Shown piece by piece: positions 43,536-54,302 of a DNA stretch of 64,000 nt. Where the stretch lies: positions 62,001 to 126,000 of the forward strand of contig CAKQUE010000001.1 of the NCBI GenBank assembly GCA_934277435.1, given 5' to 3'. Position 1 is the first letter of the stretch. Every line of letters starts with the position of its first letter. Position numbers and translations under genes: made by a program. The stretch is from an uncultured Alphaproteobacteria bacterium. GTDB taxonomy: Bacteria > Pseudomonadota > Alphaproteobacteria > RF32 > CAG-239. The notes under the pieces are model-generated. The model had not been told where the DNA came from and did not search any database. It was given only the letters and a program-made list of their open reading frames with translations.

Positions 43536-44328
43536 TTTCCGTCTCCTTTATCCATAATTTTCGGGCTATGTTAACCACATCTTCCGCCGCCTCAGAATTA
43601 GGATATCTATTCAGCAACAAAACATGGTTGCGAATAGCGTCCCTAACCTTTGTATCACGGCGGACAATCCCCAAAAGCTTTGGCGTTGCCGTCATATATT
43701 GCTCGCAAGCACGACGCAGCGTATCATATGTACGCAGACCTTCTTCATAAGAATTAGCATAGTTTATGACTATTTGCAAACTCTTATATGAAAGATTATA
43801 GGCATTTTTCTGAATAAAATCATAGGTTGACACCAAATTTGACGGATCACTGGTACAAACCAAGATAATATCAGACAAAGGCAACAGGTTGTATAAAATT
43901 TTTTCGGAAAAAGGTAAGTCGACCACAACCTTATTGTAATTTTGCGCCAACAATGAAAGTTCTTCACGCAAAATCTGCAGTCGGCCTATTGGCACATCTT
44001 CAAGCAAATCGCTACCTGATTGACCGCTAATGACATCAAATTTCTTTTTATTAATCGGAGTAATAGTCTGATTAAGCGTAATTTTGCCTTCTATAACCTG
44101 ATTTAGATAATTTTTATATGGTATATCTAACTGGAAATCAGTGTTCAGCAAACCATTATTCGCATCAAATAATAAAACACTATCCCGCAGCAAGTTGAGT
44201 GCATGCGCCAACGTAACAGACAGCCACGTTTTCCCCATGCTGCCCAAACCGGAAGTTACGCCGATAATGTGTGAAGGCGGCGTCAAAAACAAATTCTTGT
44301 CAATTTTTATATTATCTCTATTTATCAT
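43525..44328 (-). CDS. MinD/ParA-like ATPase lacking the signature lysine
   Basis: 267 residues of the MinD/ParA/FlhG P-loop group. The phosphate loop reads VTSGLGSMGKTWLSVTLAHAL; in active members it is SGKGGVGKT, so the intermolecular signature Lys is Leu here and the second Gly is Ser, while the Walker GKT is kept. Other motifs are LLFDANNGLLNTDFQLDI (switch I, usually DxDxGxxN), VVVDLPFSEKILYNLLPLSDIILVCTSDPSNL (Walker A' partner and switch II), then KSLQIVINYANS. There is no C-terminal amphipathic membrane helix as in MinD. It is first in the operon, followed by the J-domain protein. The role may be positioning or scaffolding rather than classical ATP-driven dimer cycling. Confidence 0.8.
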   Translation of the reverse strand: MINRDNIKIDKNLFLTPPSHIIGVTSGLGSMGKTWLSVTLAHALNLLRDSVLLFDANNGLLNTDFQLDIPYKNYLNQVIEGKITLNQTITPINKKKFDVISGQSGSDLLEDVPIGRLQILREELSLLAQNYNKVVVDLPFSEKILYNLLPLSDIILVCTSDPSNLVSTYDFIQKNAYNLSYKSLQIVINYANSYEEGLRTYDTLRRACEQYMTATPKLLGIVRRDTKVRDAIRNHVLLLNRYPNSEAAEDVVNIARKLWIKETESEL

Positions 44329-44447
44329 CTTGTACTTTTCAGATTTTATTATTATGATAGTGGCAAATTTCTATTTTTTATGCAATGAGTTAAAATCTTT
44401 TTAACACAATTTATTTATATTTAAGCATAATTATATGAGGAGCTATA

Positions 44448-45425
44448 ATGAAAAAATTTTTAACTATGATGGTTTTTATCTGTTCGGCTTTTATCCAAAG
44501 TGCCGAAGCTCAGCATATGATAAAAGAAGAAAATTATTTGACTAAAGATTTAATTTACGGCGGCGTTCCGGATTATCCTCCTTTTTCGGAATATACACTG
44601 ATTACAAACACTATGAATCCGAAATTGATTTATGAGAGCGCGTTTTTAAAACCTGTACAGAAAATAGCCGCAAAACATAAATTTAAAATTAAGATGACTA
44701 GCTCGATAAATGTTCCTACGCTTGAGCAAAATATCTTAAATATTCGAAGCGGAGATATCCAATTATTTTTTGGCGCCTATGCAAATACAAAACTTTTTAC
44801 CGGTATAGAATTGATTTATCCGGCGTCGGTTTCCAATCCAATCCATGTTATAACCTTGCCGGAAACACAAGAAAAAATAAAAAGCACCAAAGATTTGGTG
44901 GCTATGAAGGGAATTGTCTGCAAATCTGAATATTTCAGTGATTTTGTCTTGAGAAAAATTAAGCCTTTGAATATAACTTATGTTGAAACACCTTATAAGG
45001 CTTATGAAGCCTTGTTTACCGGAGAAGCCGATTATATTTTAGGCAGTATGTATTATAACCGAATTATGGCCAGTCGCTATGGTATTGAACAATATTTAGC
45101 TTTTTCAACCAAGCCTTTGTTCAAAATTCCTACATTTGTCGCACTTTCTAAATTGATGCCGCAAATGTCTTTGTATGAAAAAGATTTGAGTTCAGAATTT
45201 TCTAAGCCAGAATTTGGAAACGAGGTCAAAAAAGAAATACTGCGCATTGTTGAAAATGAAATTACCAAAAATCAGGGTATTGTACCGCCTGCTTTTGCTA
45301 AAAAAACAGAACAAGAAACTGCTTTACCGGTTGTAGACCTTCCGGGTGAAAAAGACAATGGCGGAAAAATTGTTGAACAGAAAACAGAAGAAAAGTCTTT
45401 TGACGAAGTTCTTGACGGTATTTAA
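44448..45425 (+). CDS. Periplasmic solute-binding protein, family 3 type
   Basis: 325 residues with a signal peptide (KKFLTMMVFICSAFIQSAEA). The mature part follows the family 3 binding-protein pattern: YGGVPDYPPFSEYT (ligand-pocket start, usually VGTDxxYPPFxY), TLEQNILNIRSGDIQLFFGA, and TYVETPYKAYEALFTGEADYILGSMYYNR. The last ~60 residues form a charged tail (PVVDLPGEKDNGGKIVEQKTEEK) absent from ordinary members. No ABC permease is adjacent, so it may serve as a sensor or a scavenging protein. RBS GAGGAG precedes ATG 44448. The GST-like gene follows after 12 bases. Confidence 0.82.
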   Translation: MKKFLTMMVFICSAFIQSAEAQHMIKEENYLTKDLIYGGVPDYPPFSEYTLITNTMNPKLIYESAFLKPVQKIAAKHKFKIKMTSSINVPTLEQNILNIRSGDIQLFFGAYANTKLFTGIELIYPASVSNPIHVITLPETQEKIKSTKDLVAMKGIVCKSEYFSDFVLRKIKPLNITYVETPYKAYEALFTGEADYILGSMYYNRIMASRYGIEQYLAFSTKPLFKIPTFVALSKLMPQMSLYEKDLSSEFSKPEFGNEVKKEILRIVENEITKNQGIVPPAFAKKTEQETALPVVDLPGEKDNGGKIVEQKTEEKSFDEVLDGI

Positions 45426-45437
45426 GGAGTGATATAA

Positions 45438-46103
45438 ATGGTTCTTTTGGTTCATAACAGCGTTTTGCCTCATTGCCGGAAAATCAGAATTCTGATGTCC
45501 GAAAAGAAAATGCTGTTTGTTTTAAAAGAAGAAAATCCATGGATGCTTTCTAAGGATATAATGAAAATAAATCCAGCAGGCGAACTACCAGTTTTTATTT
45601 ATGACGGCAATATTATTTCTGGAAATTATGCTATTACAGAATTTTTGGAAGAAACTTATACTCAAAACCGCTTAATCAACGGTAACAACAAAGAACGCGC
45701 TGAAGTCAGACGCTTAATTGATTGGTTTGATAATAAATTTAACCGCGAAGTTTATCAATATATCGCCGGAGAAAAAATATATAAAAGGTTTGCACTTAAA
45801 CAACCCCCTGAATCTCGGCGCATTAAAGCTGGAATCAACAACTTGCGTTTCCACTTGGAATACATTGACTGGATAACAGAAAGAAACAACTATTTGGCCG
45901 GCAATAACTTTTCATTGGCAGATATTAGCGCCGCCGCGCAACTTTCTATTATTGATTATTTGGGCGATGTACCTTGGGAAGATTATAAAAATGCCAAACT
46001 TTGGTATTCTAAAATAAAATCTCGTCCAAGTTTCAAAGATATATTAAACGACAGATTCAAGGGAATCTATCCATCAACTCATTATAATGACTTGGATTTT
46101 TAG
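45438..46103 (+). CDS. Glutathione S-transferase family protein (SspA-like fold)
   Basis: 221 residues. An N-terminal thioredoxin-like domain (LVHNSVLPHCRKIRILMSEK, then NPAGELPVFIYDGNIISGN with the cis-Pro of GST at ELPV) and an all-helical C-terminal domain (NNYLAGNNFSLADISAAAQL with the conserved N-capping Asp). It may bind glutathione or act as a stringent-starvation-type regulator; the catalytic Ser/Cys position reads LPHCRK, so a Cys is present near the active site. It follows the binding-protein gene by 12 bases and ends one base before the lipoprotein start. Confidence 0.88.
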   Translation: MVLLVHNSVLPHCRKIRILMSEKKMLFVLKEENPWMLSKDIMKINPAGELPVFIYDGNIISGNYAITEFLEETYTQNRLINGNNKERAEVRRLIDWFDNKFNREVYQYIAGEKIYKRFALKQPPESRRIKAGINNLRFHLEYIDWITERNNYLAGNNFSLADISAAAQLSIIDYLGDVPWEDYKNAKLWYSKIKSRPSFKDILNDRFKGIYPSTHYNDLDF

Positions 46104-46104
46104 C

Positions 46105-46563
46105 ATGAGATATATACTGTTTTTAGTTACTGTTTTTTTAAGTTCTTGCTCTTCTTGGGGAGGGAAAGGACAAATTATATATCACTGGGAAAGAGAACGC
46201 ACCGGTGTGCAAAAATTTTCTCGCGATCACTCCGAATGTCTGAAACAAGCAGAAGGTTGGTTTCATTGGCCGGATATCAGCAGTTGGTTTTATTCTGAAG
46301 AATACCGCTACAATATTGTTGTAGACTGGCATAAATCTAAAGGCATTTGGGCCAGTTATGTTCCTTATCGCGGAGCTTCTCCTTTATTGGTAAATTCAAT
46401 TAGAGATTCTGCGGATTCCAACCCGCGTGAATACCGTCTTTGCATGGAAGCGAAAGGTTATTGGCATAGGACCTATGATATTCCGACAGTTACAAACGTT
46501 TTTGTATACAATCCGCAAAAAGGTACCGATTACGTGCCTTTGGAAGATGTTTACAGCAAATAA
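46105..46563 (+). CDS. Small lipoprotein of unknown function
   Basis: 152 residues from ATG 46105, one base after the GST stop. This start gives a lipoprotein signal MRYILFLVTVFLSSCSSW with the lipobox LSSC; a start six codons earlier is possible. The mature part is rich in Trp, Tyr and charged residues (WFHWPDISSWFYSEEYRY) and has two further cysteines (HSECLKQ, YRLCMEAKGYW). The E-C-L and L-C-M-x-x-K-G-Y-W pair resembles small outer-membrane lipoproteins whose C-terminal CMxxKGY motif I know only as uncharacterised. Its 3' end overlaps the convergent efflux gene by 13 bases. Confidence 0.7.
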   Translation: MRYILFLVTVFLSSCSSWGGKGQIIYHWERERTGVQKFSRDHSECLKQAEGWFHWPDISSWFYSEEYRYNIVVDWHKSKGIWASYVPYRGASPLLVNSIRDSADSNPREYRLCMEAKGYWHRTYDIPTVTNVFVYNPQKGTDYVPLEDVYSK

Positions 46564-47945
46564 CCGCCACCGCTAGCTTTATAATAAGCCACCAAATTTT
46601 GAAAAATTTGCGCGCGGCTTTCTATGCTGCTGTTTTGAGCATTAAGTCGATTTTGTTCAAAAGTTGCATAATCGGAAAATTCTATTAAGCCATTACGATA
46701 TCTTTCTGCGGCAGAGTTTACAACGTTGTTCATTCTAAATAGTGCGGCATTTTTTGACTTGTTACTTTTTATTTCATTTTGAACGGAGGTCATGGCGTTT
46801 TTTAGTTCTGACACCGCAGATAAAACAACTTTTTTATATTGCGCCAAAGCCTCGGCTTTAACCTGCCGCTGCTTTTCAACCTGATTCTGCAATCGGTTCC
46901 AATCTAAAAGCGGTAAAGTCACTAAAGGCTTGTAACTGTAGCCCTGACTTTTGGAATTAAATAAGCTATTGCCGCCGCTGGCCGCATAACCCCATAAAGC
47001 CGAAACACTGACATCTGGATATAAATCTGCCACCGCCGCGCCGATTAAAGCATTTTGGGCTATCACATTTTGTTCTGCAGCAGCCACGTCCGGACGACTG
47101 CGAATTACATACGCCGGCAAATCATACATAGCCGAGGTGTTAAATTCGTAAACATTCATAAAAATCGGCGAGCGTTTTTTAACATCTAAAGGCAATTGCG
47201 ATGGCAAAACTCCGGCTAAAACACTTAAAGCATTTTTATATTGTTCAATTTGGCTTTCTAATGCTGGAATTTGCGCATTCGTATTATCCAACAAATATTC
47301 AGCCTGATTATAAGCAATATCATCGGCCAAACCGCTTTGATATTTTGCGTGTACGGTATTAAAAATATCTTTTTGCAAAGCAAGATTTTGTTTGGCTATC
47401 CGTAATTTTTCGGCAGCTAGCTTCAAATTTATATAATTAACTGCCAGCTCGGCTGTCACTATGGCTTTTACGTTGCTAAGAGAATACTCTTCTGCTTTTA
47501 CCATCGCTAAAGCGGCTTCATCTTGCCGACGTCCTTTACCCCATAAATCCAGCTCCCACGACGCATCAAAACCGGCAGAATAATATTGGCTATCCGCAGC
47601 CGCGCCGATATTTTTACTCACTTTTTGATAATTATATCCGCCTTGAGCACCGATTTGCGGTAAAAAAGCCGTTTGAGTTATTCTTAGTTCGGCTCTAGCT
47701 TGCTTTAATCTAGTCACGGCCAGTTCAATATCCGTATTATTTTTTAATCCCAATTCTATCAAGCGGTTTAACTGTTCGTCACCAAACAAAGCATACCAAT
47801 TTTTCGGTATTTGATGTTTTTTTTGTAACTGTAATTCTTGTTTTATTACCACATCGCTATAGGTTTCCGTTTTTTTATAATTTGGTCCGACAGTACAAGA
47901 TACAGCTATTATTAAAGAAAGAAAAACAACAGATTTTTTAAGCAT
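46551..47945 (-). CDS. Outer-membrane efflux lipoprotein (NodT/OprM family)
   Basis: 464 residues from ATG 47945, preceded by AGGAG; this start gives the lipoprotein signal [16 protein letters not shown] with lipidated Cys. The mature protein is the outer-membrane channel of a tripartite pump: two internally repeated OEP units with coiled hairpins (about 60-250 and 270-460), and typical segments [30 protein letters not shown] and [20 protein letters not shown]. It overlaps the RND gene by 8 bases, completing the operon adaptor-pump-channel. Confidence 0.93.
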   Translation of the reverse strand: MLKKSVVFLSLIIAVSCTVGPNYKKTETYSDVVIKQELQLQKKHQIPKNWYALFGDEQLNRLIELGLKNNTDIELAVTRLKQARAELRITQTAFLPQIGAQGGYNYQKVSKNIGAAADSQYYSAGFDASWELDLWGKGRRQDEAALAMVKAEEYSLSNVKAIVTAELAVNYINLKLAAEKLRIAKQNLALQKDIFNTVHAKYQSGLADDIAYNQAEYLLDNTNAQIPALESQIEQYKNALSVLAGVLPSQLPLDVKKRSPIFMNVYEFNTSAMYDLPAYVIRSRPDVAAAEQNVIAQNALIGAAVADLYPDVSVSALWGYAASGGNSLFNSKSQGYSYKPLVTLPLLDWNRLQNQVEKQRQVKAEALAQYKKVVLSAVSELKNAMTSVQNEIKSNKSKNAALFRMNNVVNSAAERYRNGLIEFSDYATFEQNRLNAQNSSIESRAQIFQNLVAYYKASGGGYLL

Positions 47946-50900
47946 TGCTATCTCCTTTTGCCTTTGAGGCGAAATATTCTTTAACATGTTCAAAAAAAGC
48001 AAATAGAGGCGGAATAAAAATAATTCCGATTAATGTTGCCGCTATCATTCCATAAAACACCGACGAACCAATGGCTATTTGCGAACTTGCACCGGCACCG
48101 GTGGCCACAATCATTGGGAATACACCCAAAATAAAAGTGAATGCCGTCATCAAAACAGCTCTATACCGCTCCTCGGCCCCTCGACGCGCTGCTTCAGTAA
48201 TGCTTAAACCCTGCTCACGATACATTTTTGTAAACTCTACAATCAATATAGCGTTTTTTGCCGCAAGGCCAATCAGCATAATCAGCCCCAACTGCGCATA
48301 AATACTCAATGACTGTCCCATAAGCCATAATCCGACCAGCGCGCCTAAAATCGCAAATATTGTGGAAAATATAACCGATAGTGCCAAAAGCCAACTTTCG
48401 TACAAAGCGACTAAAAACAAATAGCAAAACACCACCGCCAAACTAATAAGAATTACCGCCAAGCCTCTTGTTTCCACTTCTTGCAAACTCAATCCAGTCC
48501 ACCATATATCATATTCTTTCGGCAGTACTTTTTCTAAGTTTTCTAATTCGGACAAAGCTGTTCCGCTGCTGATGCCGTCTTTTGACATAGCTGTCACCGC
48601 GGCTGCCGTATATTGATTAAATCGATAAATTGTCTTTGGCGAAAGCTCTGTTTTTATATCGGCGAAACTATTTACTCTAATTAATTTTCCATCGCTGGAA
48701 CGGGCATATAATTTACCAATATCCGACAACTGCTTACGATAAGAATAATCAGCCTGCACAATTACCTTGTTAACCTGACCGCTTAAAGTGATATTATTGA
48801 TATAGCAAGAACCAAGATTGTTTTGCAAGGTGGCAAACAATGAAGAAACCGGAACTTTATAGTACTCTGATTTTTTTCTATCAATATCTAAATATATGTG
48901 CGGAGTTTGCGCCGTAAATGTACTGAACGCATAGTCAAAATATCCGCTTTTGTTCACCGATTGCAAATAGCTCATTAGCTGAGCATATAGTTCTTGCGGC
49001 GGAGTATTGCCGTTCATTGTGACAAATTCCAGCGAAATACCATTGCTTTGTCCCACCCCAGGGATTGCGGGAGGAGCAAAAAAATTAATAGTAGCTTTTT
49101 TATTACCCATAAATAGCTGCCGTAGTTCTTTGCTTATACCCTCTATGGAAAGATTTTTAGCGCTGCGTTCTGACCAATTATCCAATCCGATAACCCCTAA
49201 AGCCACATTTTCGCCGCTGCCACCCAACATACTGTATCCAGCAACAGAAATAAAATATTTAACTCCTTTTGTCTTAAGAATTTTATCATTCATTTCACTC
49301 AGCACTTGATTTGTTTCATTTATGCTAGCCGTATCTTGAAGCTGGACATTAGCAAAAATTATGCCTTGGTCTTCTTCCGGTAAAAATGAGGTTGGAGTAT
49401 ACACAAAACCGCAAATGATAAACATTATAACCGCAGTCACCAACAGTAACATCGTTTTTAGGTGTTCTGACAAATACACAACCGCCCGCAAATAGTGCTT
49501 TTTACTTTTATCTAACACTTTATCAAACCAAGCAAAAAAGCCGCGCGGTTCAGAATTTTCATCTCCTTGCAAAAAAATTGCACACAAAGCCGGACTCAGT
49601 GTTAGCGCATTAATAGCCGAAAAAGTAACCGCTGTAGCTATAGTTACTGCAAATTGCTGATATATTTTGCCGGTAATACCCGCCATTAAGCCAACAGGAA
49701 TAAAAATAGCCAGCAAAACAAATGTTGTTGCCACAATCGCACTGCCGATTTCTTGCATGGCTGTGATTGCCGCCGTTTTAGCGTCTTGCTTTTGTGTCAG
49801 GATTAGATATTGCACGCGTTCAACCACGATAATTGCATCATCAACCACCAAACCAATAGCCAGAATCATAGCAAAAAGAGTTAAAATATTAATATTAAAT
49901 CCCAACAAATAAACAACAATAAATGTCGCTATCAAAGAAACCGGAATAGTAAACAATGGTATTAAAGTTGTTTTTATTTTTTGCAAAAAAACATACGTCA
50001 CCAACACAACCAGCAAAAAAGTGATTATCAGCGTATCAATAATACTTTGTATTGACGCACGCACATAATCGGTTGAATCGTATGCAACCTCCAAATCCAT
50101 ATCTTCGGGCATAACTTCCGATAAATCGGCAATTTTTTTGCGCAGATTCTTTACAATTTGCAAAGAGTTGGAATTTGGCAGCTGATTAATAGCCATAATC
50201 AAAGCCGGTGCATTGTTATAACCTGATTTAATATTATAAGTATCTGCTCCTAGTTCTATTTTTGCCACATCTTTTAAATATATCTGCGCTCCGTCAACTG
50301 ATGAGGCGACAACAATATTTTCAAAATCACGCACGCTGTTAAGCAAGCCTTTGGCAGTTAAAGACAAAACTATTTTATTATCTTTGGCACTCGGCGCCGA
50401 ACCAATACTACCCACAGATGCCTGCACATTTTGACTTTTTACGGCATTCATCACATCTGTGCTGTTTAAGCCCAAAGCATTCAGCTTGTCCAAGTTCAGC
50501 CAAATACGCATACTATATTGCGGACCAAAAATTTGCACCTCGCCTACGCCTTTAACTCGGGATAAAGCATTTTTAATATTGGTATAAGCATAGTTGCTCA
50601 AAAATAAATCATTATAAGTATGGTTTGGGGAGCGTAAAACCAACAAAGCTAAAATATTTGGATTTTGCGTTTTGACACTAACGCCATATTGGTTAACTTC
50701 ATCGGGCAATTCCGCGGTTACTTGCTGCAGCCGATTTTGCACTTTTACTTGCGCTATATCGGCATCGGTTCCAACATCGAAAGTAACTGTTAAATTATAT
50801 GAACCGTTGTCATCTGAAGATGATGACATATAAAGCATATTTTCAACGCCGTTAATTTCATTTTCTATTGGAACCGCCACAGTATCGACCAAAACTTTTG

Positions 50901-51063
50901 CTCCCGCACCTGAATAGGTTGTAGAAACTACAATTTGCGGCGGAGTAATTTCGGGATATTGCGCCACCGGCAAAACCGCTAATGACAATAATCCCAAAAT
51001 AATCAGCACAATAGAAAGCACTATTGCAAAACGCGGACGATTAATGAAAAACGCCGAAAACAT
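47938..51063 (-). CDS. RND efflux pump inner-membrane transporter (HAE1, AcrB/MexB type)
   Basis: 1041 residues, full length. It exports drugs and other amphiphiles using the proton gradient. Twelve membrane helices and two large periplasmic loops; the N-terminus [20 protein letters not shown] and [16 protein letters not shown] are diagnostic. TM4 carries the proton-relay Asp pair in [12 protein letters not shown], and the second half repeats the pattern with [15 protein letters not shown]. It lies between the adaptor (3 bases away) and the channel gene (8-base overlap). No TetR or MarR regulator is adjacent. Confidence 0.96.
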   Translation of the reverse strand: MFSAFFINRPRFAIVLSIVLIILGLLSLAVLPVAQYPEITPPQIVVSTTYSGAGAKVLVDTVAVPIENEINGVENMLYMSSSSDDNGSYNLTVTFDVGTDADIAQVKVQNRLQQVTAELPDEVNQYGVSVKTQNPNILALLVLRSPNHTYNDLFLSNYAYTNIKNALSRVKGVGEVQIFGPQYSMRIWLNLDKLNALGLNSTDVMNAVKSQNVQASVGSIGSAPSAKDNKIVLSLTAKGLLNSVRDFENIVVASSVDGAQIYLKDVAKIELGADTYNIKSGYNNAPALIMAINQLPNSNSLQIVKNLRKKIADLSEVMPEDMDLEVAYDSTDYVRASIQSIIDTLIITFLLVVLVTYVFLQKIKTTLIPLFTIPVSLIATFIVVYLLGFNINILTLFAMILAIGLVVDDAIIVVERVQYLILTQKQDAKTAAITAMQEIGSAIVATTFVLLAIFIPVGLMAGITGKIYQQFAVTIATAVTFSAINALTLSPALCAIFLQGDENSEPRGFFAWFDKVLDKSKKHYLRAVVYLSEHLKTMLLLVTAVIMFIICGFVYTPTSFLPEEDQGIIFANVQLQDTASINETNQVLSEMNDKILKTKGVKYFISVAGYSMLGGSGENVALGVIGLDNWSERSAKNLSIEGISKELRQLFMGNKKATINFFAPPAIPGVGQSNGISLEFVTMNGNTPPQELYAQLMSYLQSVNKSGYFDYAFSTFTAQTPHIYLDIDRKKSEYYKVPVSSLFATLQNNLGSCYINNITLSGQVNKVIVQADYSYRKQLSDIGKLYARSSDGKLIRVNSFADIKTELSPKTIYRFNQYTAAAVTAMSKDGISSGTALSELENLEKVLPKEYDIWWTGLSLQEVETRGLAVILISLAVVFCYLFLVALYESWLLALSVIFSTIFAILGALVGLWLMGQSLSIYAQLGLIMLIGLAAKNAILIVEFTKMYREQGLSITEAARRGAEERYRAVLMTAFTFILGVFPMIVATGAGASSQIAIGSSVFYGMIAATLIGIIFIPPLFAFFEHVKEYFASKAKGDSNA

Positions 51064-51066
51064 AGC

Positions 51067-52185
51067 TTATTTCTCCTCTTTCTGAACATTTTTAATTTTT
51101 ACTTTTTGGCCAATTAAACTTGGTTCTATTTCTTGAGTTATAAGCCATGTGTTTGTTTTAAAAGTATTCTTAACCACAAAGTCATTACCTTTTTCGGCCT
51201 CTACATCTACTGGAAGCTGCGCCACTGTATTGTCTTGTACCACATACACAAAATAGCCGTTATCTTTCAATTGAACCAAATCTTTTGAAATTAACGCCGC
51301 ATTTTTATAGGTATGCTCCAACAAAACTTTTACATAAGCGTTTGGAATGAGTACACGCTGCGGATTTTCAAACTCAGCATAGACAGCTAAAGAATTTGAA
51401 GCTTTATCCAAAACATTTTCCGTATAAATTATCTGACCTTTATACGGATAGTCTTGCCCATTTGAAAGCTGCAACTTCACCGCATCGGCAAAAAGATTTT
51501 TATATTGCAGAAACTCTTTATCTGTTACCGAAAAAATTACACGCGCCGGATTATATTGCACTATACGAACCAGATTACTTGTAGATGGAGAAATAAAATT
51601 ACCAACCGAAGCATTTATATTGCCCAAAACACCGTCAAACGGCGCGGTAATCTTGGTATATCCCAAATTTATACCGGCGGTTTCTAAATTAGCTTCGGCT
51701 TGTTTTAAATTGGCTTGCGCCGTAAGATAAGCCGTTTTTGCGTTGTCGAGTTCTGTTTGCGACACAGCTTTTTTTCCGGCTTTAAGCAAACGTTGGTATT
51801 GGCTTTCGGCATTATTTAAATCTGCTGCACCTGATAAAACAGCGGCATACGCCGAATCCAAAGCAGCCTTATATTCTTCTTGACGCAGCATTATAACAGT
51901 GTCGCCTTTTTTAACCTGCTGCCCGCTGTCAACCGGAATTTCAGCAATATATCCGCTCAAATACGGTACCAAATAAACACTGTTGACCGCCACAACACTA
52001 CCAATAAAACTCTGGGCAACCATTATGTTTTCTGGCGGCAGCTGCGTAGCCTGCACCTCAATTTCTTTTTCTTTAAAATTTTGCAAAGCCGGCTGTTTTT
52101 TATGATTATACAACAGCCAGCCTCCGCCGATAATTACTAGTAATAAAAAGATAATCAGCCAATTTTTGAAAGTGTCTTTTTTCAT
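51067..52185 (-). CDS. RND efflux periplasmic adaptor (HlyD/AcrA type)
   Basis: 372 residues from ATG 52185, preceded by GGAGAT. An uncleaved N-terminal anchor (about 8-26, WLIIFLLLVIIGGGWLLY) without lipobox. Then the lipoyl domain (LSGYIAEIPVDSGQQVKKGD), an alpha-hairpin (DSAYAAVLSGAADLNNAES ... LKQAEANLETAGI), the second lipoyl half (YTKITAPFDGVLGNINASVG) and the beta-barrel. It links the RND pump to the outer-membrane channel. First gene of the efflux operon. Confidence 0.94.
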   Translation of the reverse strand: MKKDTFKNWLIIFLLLVIIGGGWLLYNHKKQPALQNFKEKEIEVQATQLPPENIMVAQSFIGSVVAVNSVYLVPYLSGYIAEIPVDSGQQVKKGDTVIMLRQEEYKAALDSAYAAVLSGAADLNNAESQYQRLLKAGKKAVSQTELDNAKTAYLTAQANLKQAEANLETAGINLGYTKITAPFDGVLGNINASVGNFISPSTSNLVRIVQYNPARVIFSVTDKEFLQYKNLFADAVKLQLSNGQDYPYKGQIIYTENVLDKASNSLAVYAEFENPQRVLIPNAYVKVLLEHTYKNAALISKDLVQLKDNGYFVYVVQDNTVAQLPVDVEAEKGNDFVVKNTFKTNTWLITQEIEPSLIGQKVKIKNVQKEEK

Positions 52186-52204
52186 ATTATCTCCAATCTG
52201 CAAA

Positions 52205-52233
52205 TAGTTAGATAGACTCTAGATATATGGCAA
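52205..52233 (-). promoter_or_regulatory. Sigma-70-type promoter for the RND efflux operon
   Basis: On the minus strand TTGCCA, 17 bases, TAACTA, 20 bases before the adaptor start and 24 bases after the rpoH stop. Confidence 0.55.
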
Positions 52234-52256
52234 AAAGCACTTTTCAAGTAATGATG

Positions 52257-53132
52257 TTATTGCAAAACCTCGATGGCTTTAGAAATTTTGCGGATAGAGT
52301 TAAGTTCTATTTGGCGGACACGTTCTTTAGAAATATTATAAGTTTGGCTTAAATCTTCCAAAGTTATATTTTCCTCACTCATGCGCCGTTTGAACAAAAT
52401 ATCTTTTTCGCGCGGATTTAGTACCGTTATAGCCTGATTAAACAAGCGGCGGCGATAATTCATAGTTTCTTTGTAAGCATAGCGCTCTTCTTGTGTCGGC
52501 TTACCGTCAGAAATAAAATCCATCCATTCTGACGTATGGTCTGAGTCACTATCTATGGGTGAATTAAGCGAACCATCATGGGCTTTTAGACGAGTGTTCA
52601 TCTCGGTGACTTCTTGCACGCTGACATCTAACGACTGTGCTATATTTTTTAAAATGTCGGAAGAAAGCTCTCTGTCATCGACTAAATTCAAACTATTTTT
52701 AATTTTACGCAAATTGAAAAACAATTTTTTCTGCGCCGCAGTTGTCCCCAATTTAACTAAAGACCACGAATTTAAAATATATTTTTGCACCGAAGCTTTT
52801 ATCCACCACAAAGCATAAGTAGAAAACCTAAAACCTTTATCCGGCTCAAACTTATCTACTGCATATAAAAGCCCCATATTTCCTTCTGATATCATTTCAC
52901 TGACCGGCAATCCATATCCCTTATAACGTGAAACGACCTTAACAACCAAACGCAAATGCGAGGTAATAAGCTGATAGGCAACATCTTTATTGCCGGTTTC
53001 TTTATACTTCATCGCTAATTTATATTCTTCTTCCTGCGTTAGAATCGGATATTTGCGAATATTTTGCAAGTATCGGGCCAAATTTATTTCCGGAGAAAAA
53101 TCAATTCCGGTAAGTGCTGTTAAATTTTCCAT
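52257..53132 (-). CDS. rpoH: Heat-shock sigma factor sigma-32 (RpoH)
   Basis: 291 residues from ATG 53132 (AGGGGAA ten bases upstream); a GTG three codons earlier is too close to that sequence. Region 1.2/2.1: SPEINLARYLQNIRKYPILTQEEEY; region 2.2-2.4: HLRLVVKVVSRYKGYGLPVSEMISEGNMGLLYAVDKF and FRFSTYALWWIKASVQKYIL; then the RpoH box TTAAQKKLFFNLRK that distinguishes sigma-32 from RpoD; region 4.2 NISKERVRQIELNSIRKI. It directs RNA polymerase to heat-shock genes. The rluD-rpoH order is typical of alphaproteobacteria. It has its own promoter. Confidence 0.96.
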   Translation of the reverse strand: MENLTALTGIDFSPEINLARYLQNIRKYPILTQEEEYKLAMKYKETGNKDVAYQLITSHLRLVVKVVSRYKGYGLPVSEMISEGNMGLLYAVDKFEPDKGFRFSTYALWWIKASVQKYILNSWSLVKLGTTAAQKKLFFNLRKIKNSLNLVDDRELSSDILKNIAQSLDVSVQEVTEMNTRLKAHDGSLNSPIDSDSDHTSEWMDFISDGKPTQEERYAYKETMNYRRRLFNQAITVLNPREKDILFKRRMSEENITLEDLSQTYNISKERVRQIELNSIRKISKAIEVLQ

Positions 53133-53165
53133 ATCTATCACTTCCCCTGTTAGTTGTTTTTGAGT

Positions 53166-53194
53166 ATGATATATGCGAAAAAAACAGCAGACAA
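53166..53194 (-). promoter_or_regulatory. Sigma-70-type promoter for rpoH
   Basis: On the minus strand TTGTCT, 17 bases, TATCAT, 34 bases before ATG 53132. Confidence 0.5.
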
Positions 53195-53237
53195 CCTATA
53201 CTTTAGTTTTATTTTTTTAGTAAATATCAACTAAAGA

Positions 53238-54215
53238 TTAGTAAATAATTGAAAGGGTTTGAAGCAAATTTTCAATATCTTTTGGTAGTTCAGAATCAAA
53301 TTGCATAAACTTTTTCGTACGAGGGTGAATAAAGCCCAAACTCTTTGCGTGCAAGGCTTGTCGCGGAAAATCATTTACATAATTTTTTAGATTTTGCGGC
53401 AAATTTACAGATGTTTTATGATTTTTTACATAGACCTTATCGCCAATTAGAGCATTGCCTACACTTGTTAAGTGTACGCGAATCTGATGTGTACGGCCTG
53501 TTTCTAAATTGCATTGCACCAATGAAACGGCGTTTTTATATACTTTTAGGGTTTTATAGTTAGTGACAGCGTGTTTGCCTCCGCTTGCCACAACCGCCAT
53601 TTTTTTACGGTCAACCGGACTGCGTCCAATGTTGGTTTCTATTTTTCCGCTTAAAGGATTTGGCACACCATACACCACCGCCCAATAAGTTCTTTCTATC
53701 GAATGCTCTGCAAATTGCTCACTTAGAAAACGATGTGCATTGTCATTTTTTGCCACCACAAGCAAACCGCTTGTTTCTCTGTCAATACGATGCACAATTC
53801 CGGGGCGTTTTACCCCACCGATTCCCGATAAACTGTCTTTGCAATGAAAAAGCAAGGCGTTAACAAGCGTTCCACGTGAAACACCGGCTGCGGGGTGAAC
53901 TGTCATACCGGCAGGTTTGTTAACCACCAGCAAATCATCATCTTCATAAACAATATCCAGCGGAATATCTTCGGCCACAGGTTCTGCTTCTGCCGCCGGA
54001 GGAACCAAAACTTGAAAAACATCGCCGATTTTAACCTTATACGAGTTGTCCGAAACCACAATATCATCAAGCAGTACATTTTCGTCATTTATCAACCTTT
54101 GCAGCTGCGAACGAGAAAAATCAGGAAGCATTTTTGTTAAAAACTTGTCCAAGCGCAAATTTTTATCGGTATTTGTCGCCTCTGGTGTCGAAAATATTGT
54201 TTCTTCGTTATTCAT
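53238..54215 (-). CDS. rluD: 23S rRNA pseudouridine synthase RluD
   Basis: 325 residues. RluD makes pseudouridines 1911, 1915 and 1917 in helix 69 of 23S rRNA. An N-terminal S4 RNA-binding domain (about 18-75, RLDKFLTKMLPDFSRSQLQRLI) is followed by the catalytic domain with the nucleophile Asp in GIVHRIDRETSGLLVVAKN and the RTHQIRVH motif. The S4 domain plus a position next to rpoH supports RluD over RluC or RluA. No strong RBS is visible at 54215, and no promoter could be placed. Confidence 0.93.
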   Translation of the reverse strand: MNNEETIFSTPEATNTDKNLRLDKFLTKMLPDFSRSQLQRLINDENVLLDDIVVSDNSYKVKIGDVFQVLVPPAAEAEPVAEDIPLDIVYEDDDLLVVNKPAGMTVHPAAGVSRGTLVNALLFHCKDSLSGIGGVKRPGIVHRIDRETSGLLVVAKNDNAHRFLSEQFAEHSIERTYWAVVYGVPNPLSGKIETNIGRSPVDRKKMAVVASGGKHAVTNYKTLKVYKNAVSLVQCNLETGRTHQIRVHLTSVGNALIGDKVYVKNHKTSVNLPQNLKNYVNDFPRQALHAKSLGFIHPRTKKFMQFDSELPKDIENLLQTLSIIY

Positions 54216-54302
54216 TTTTAGCCTTTGTTAAGTAAATTTATATATAATGCACCTTAATAATTATTGTACTTAAATGCAAGAGATTATATCCGGAGAATTT
54301 TA

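Noticed and set aside
46551..46563. The 13-bp tail-to-tail overlap of the lipoprotein and efflux channel genes as a frameshift or misassembly
   Set aside because: Both C-termini are plausible and end naturally; short convergent overlaps are common in compact genomes.
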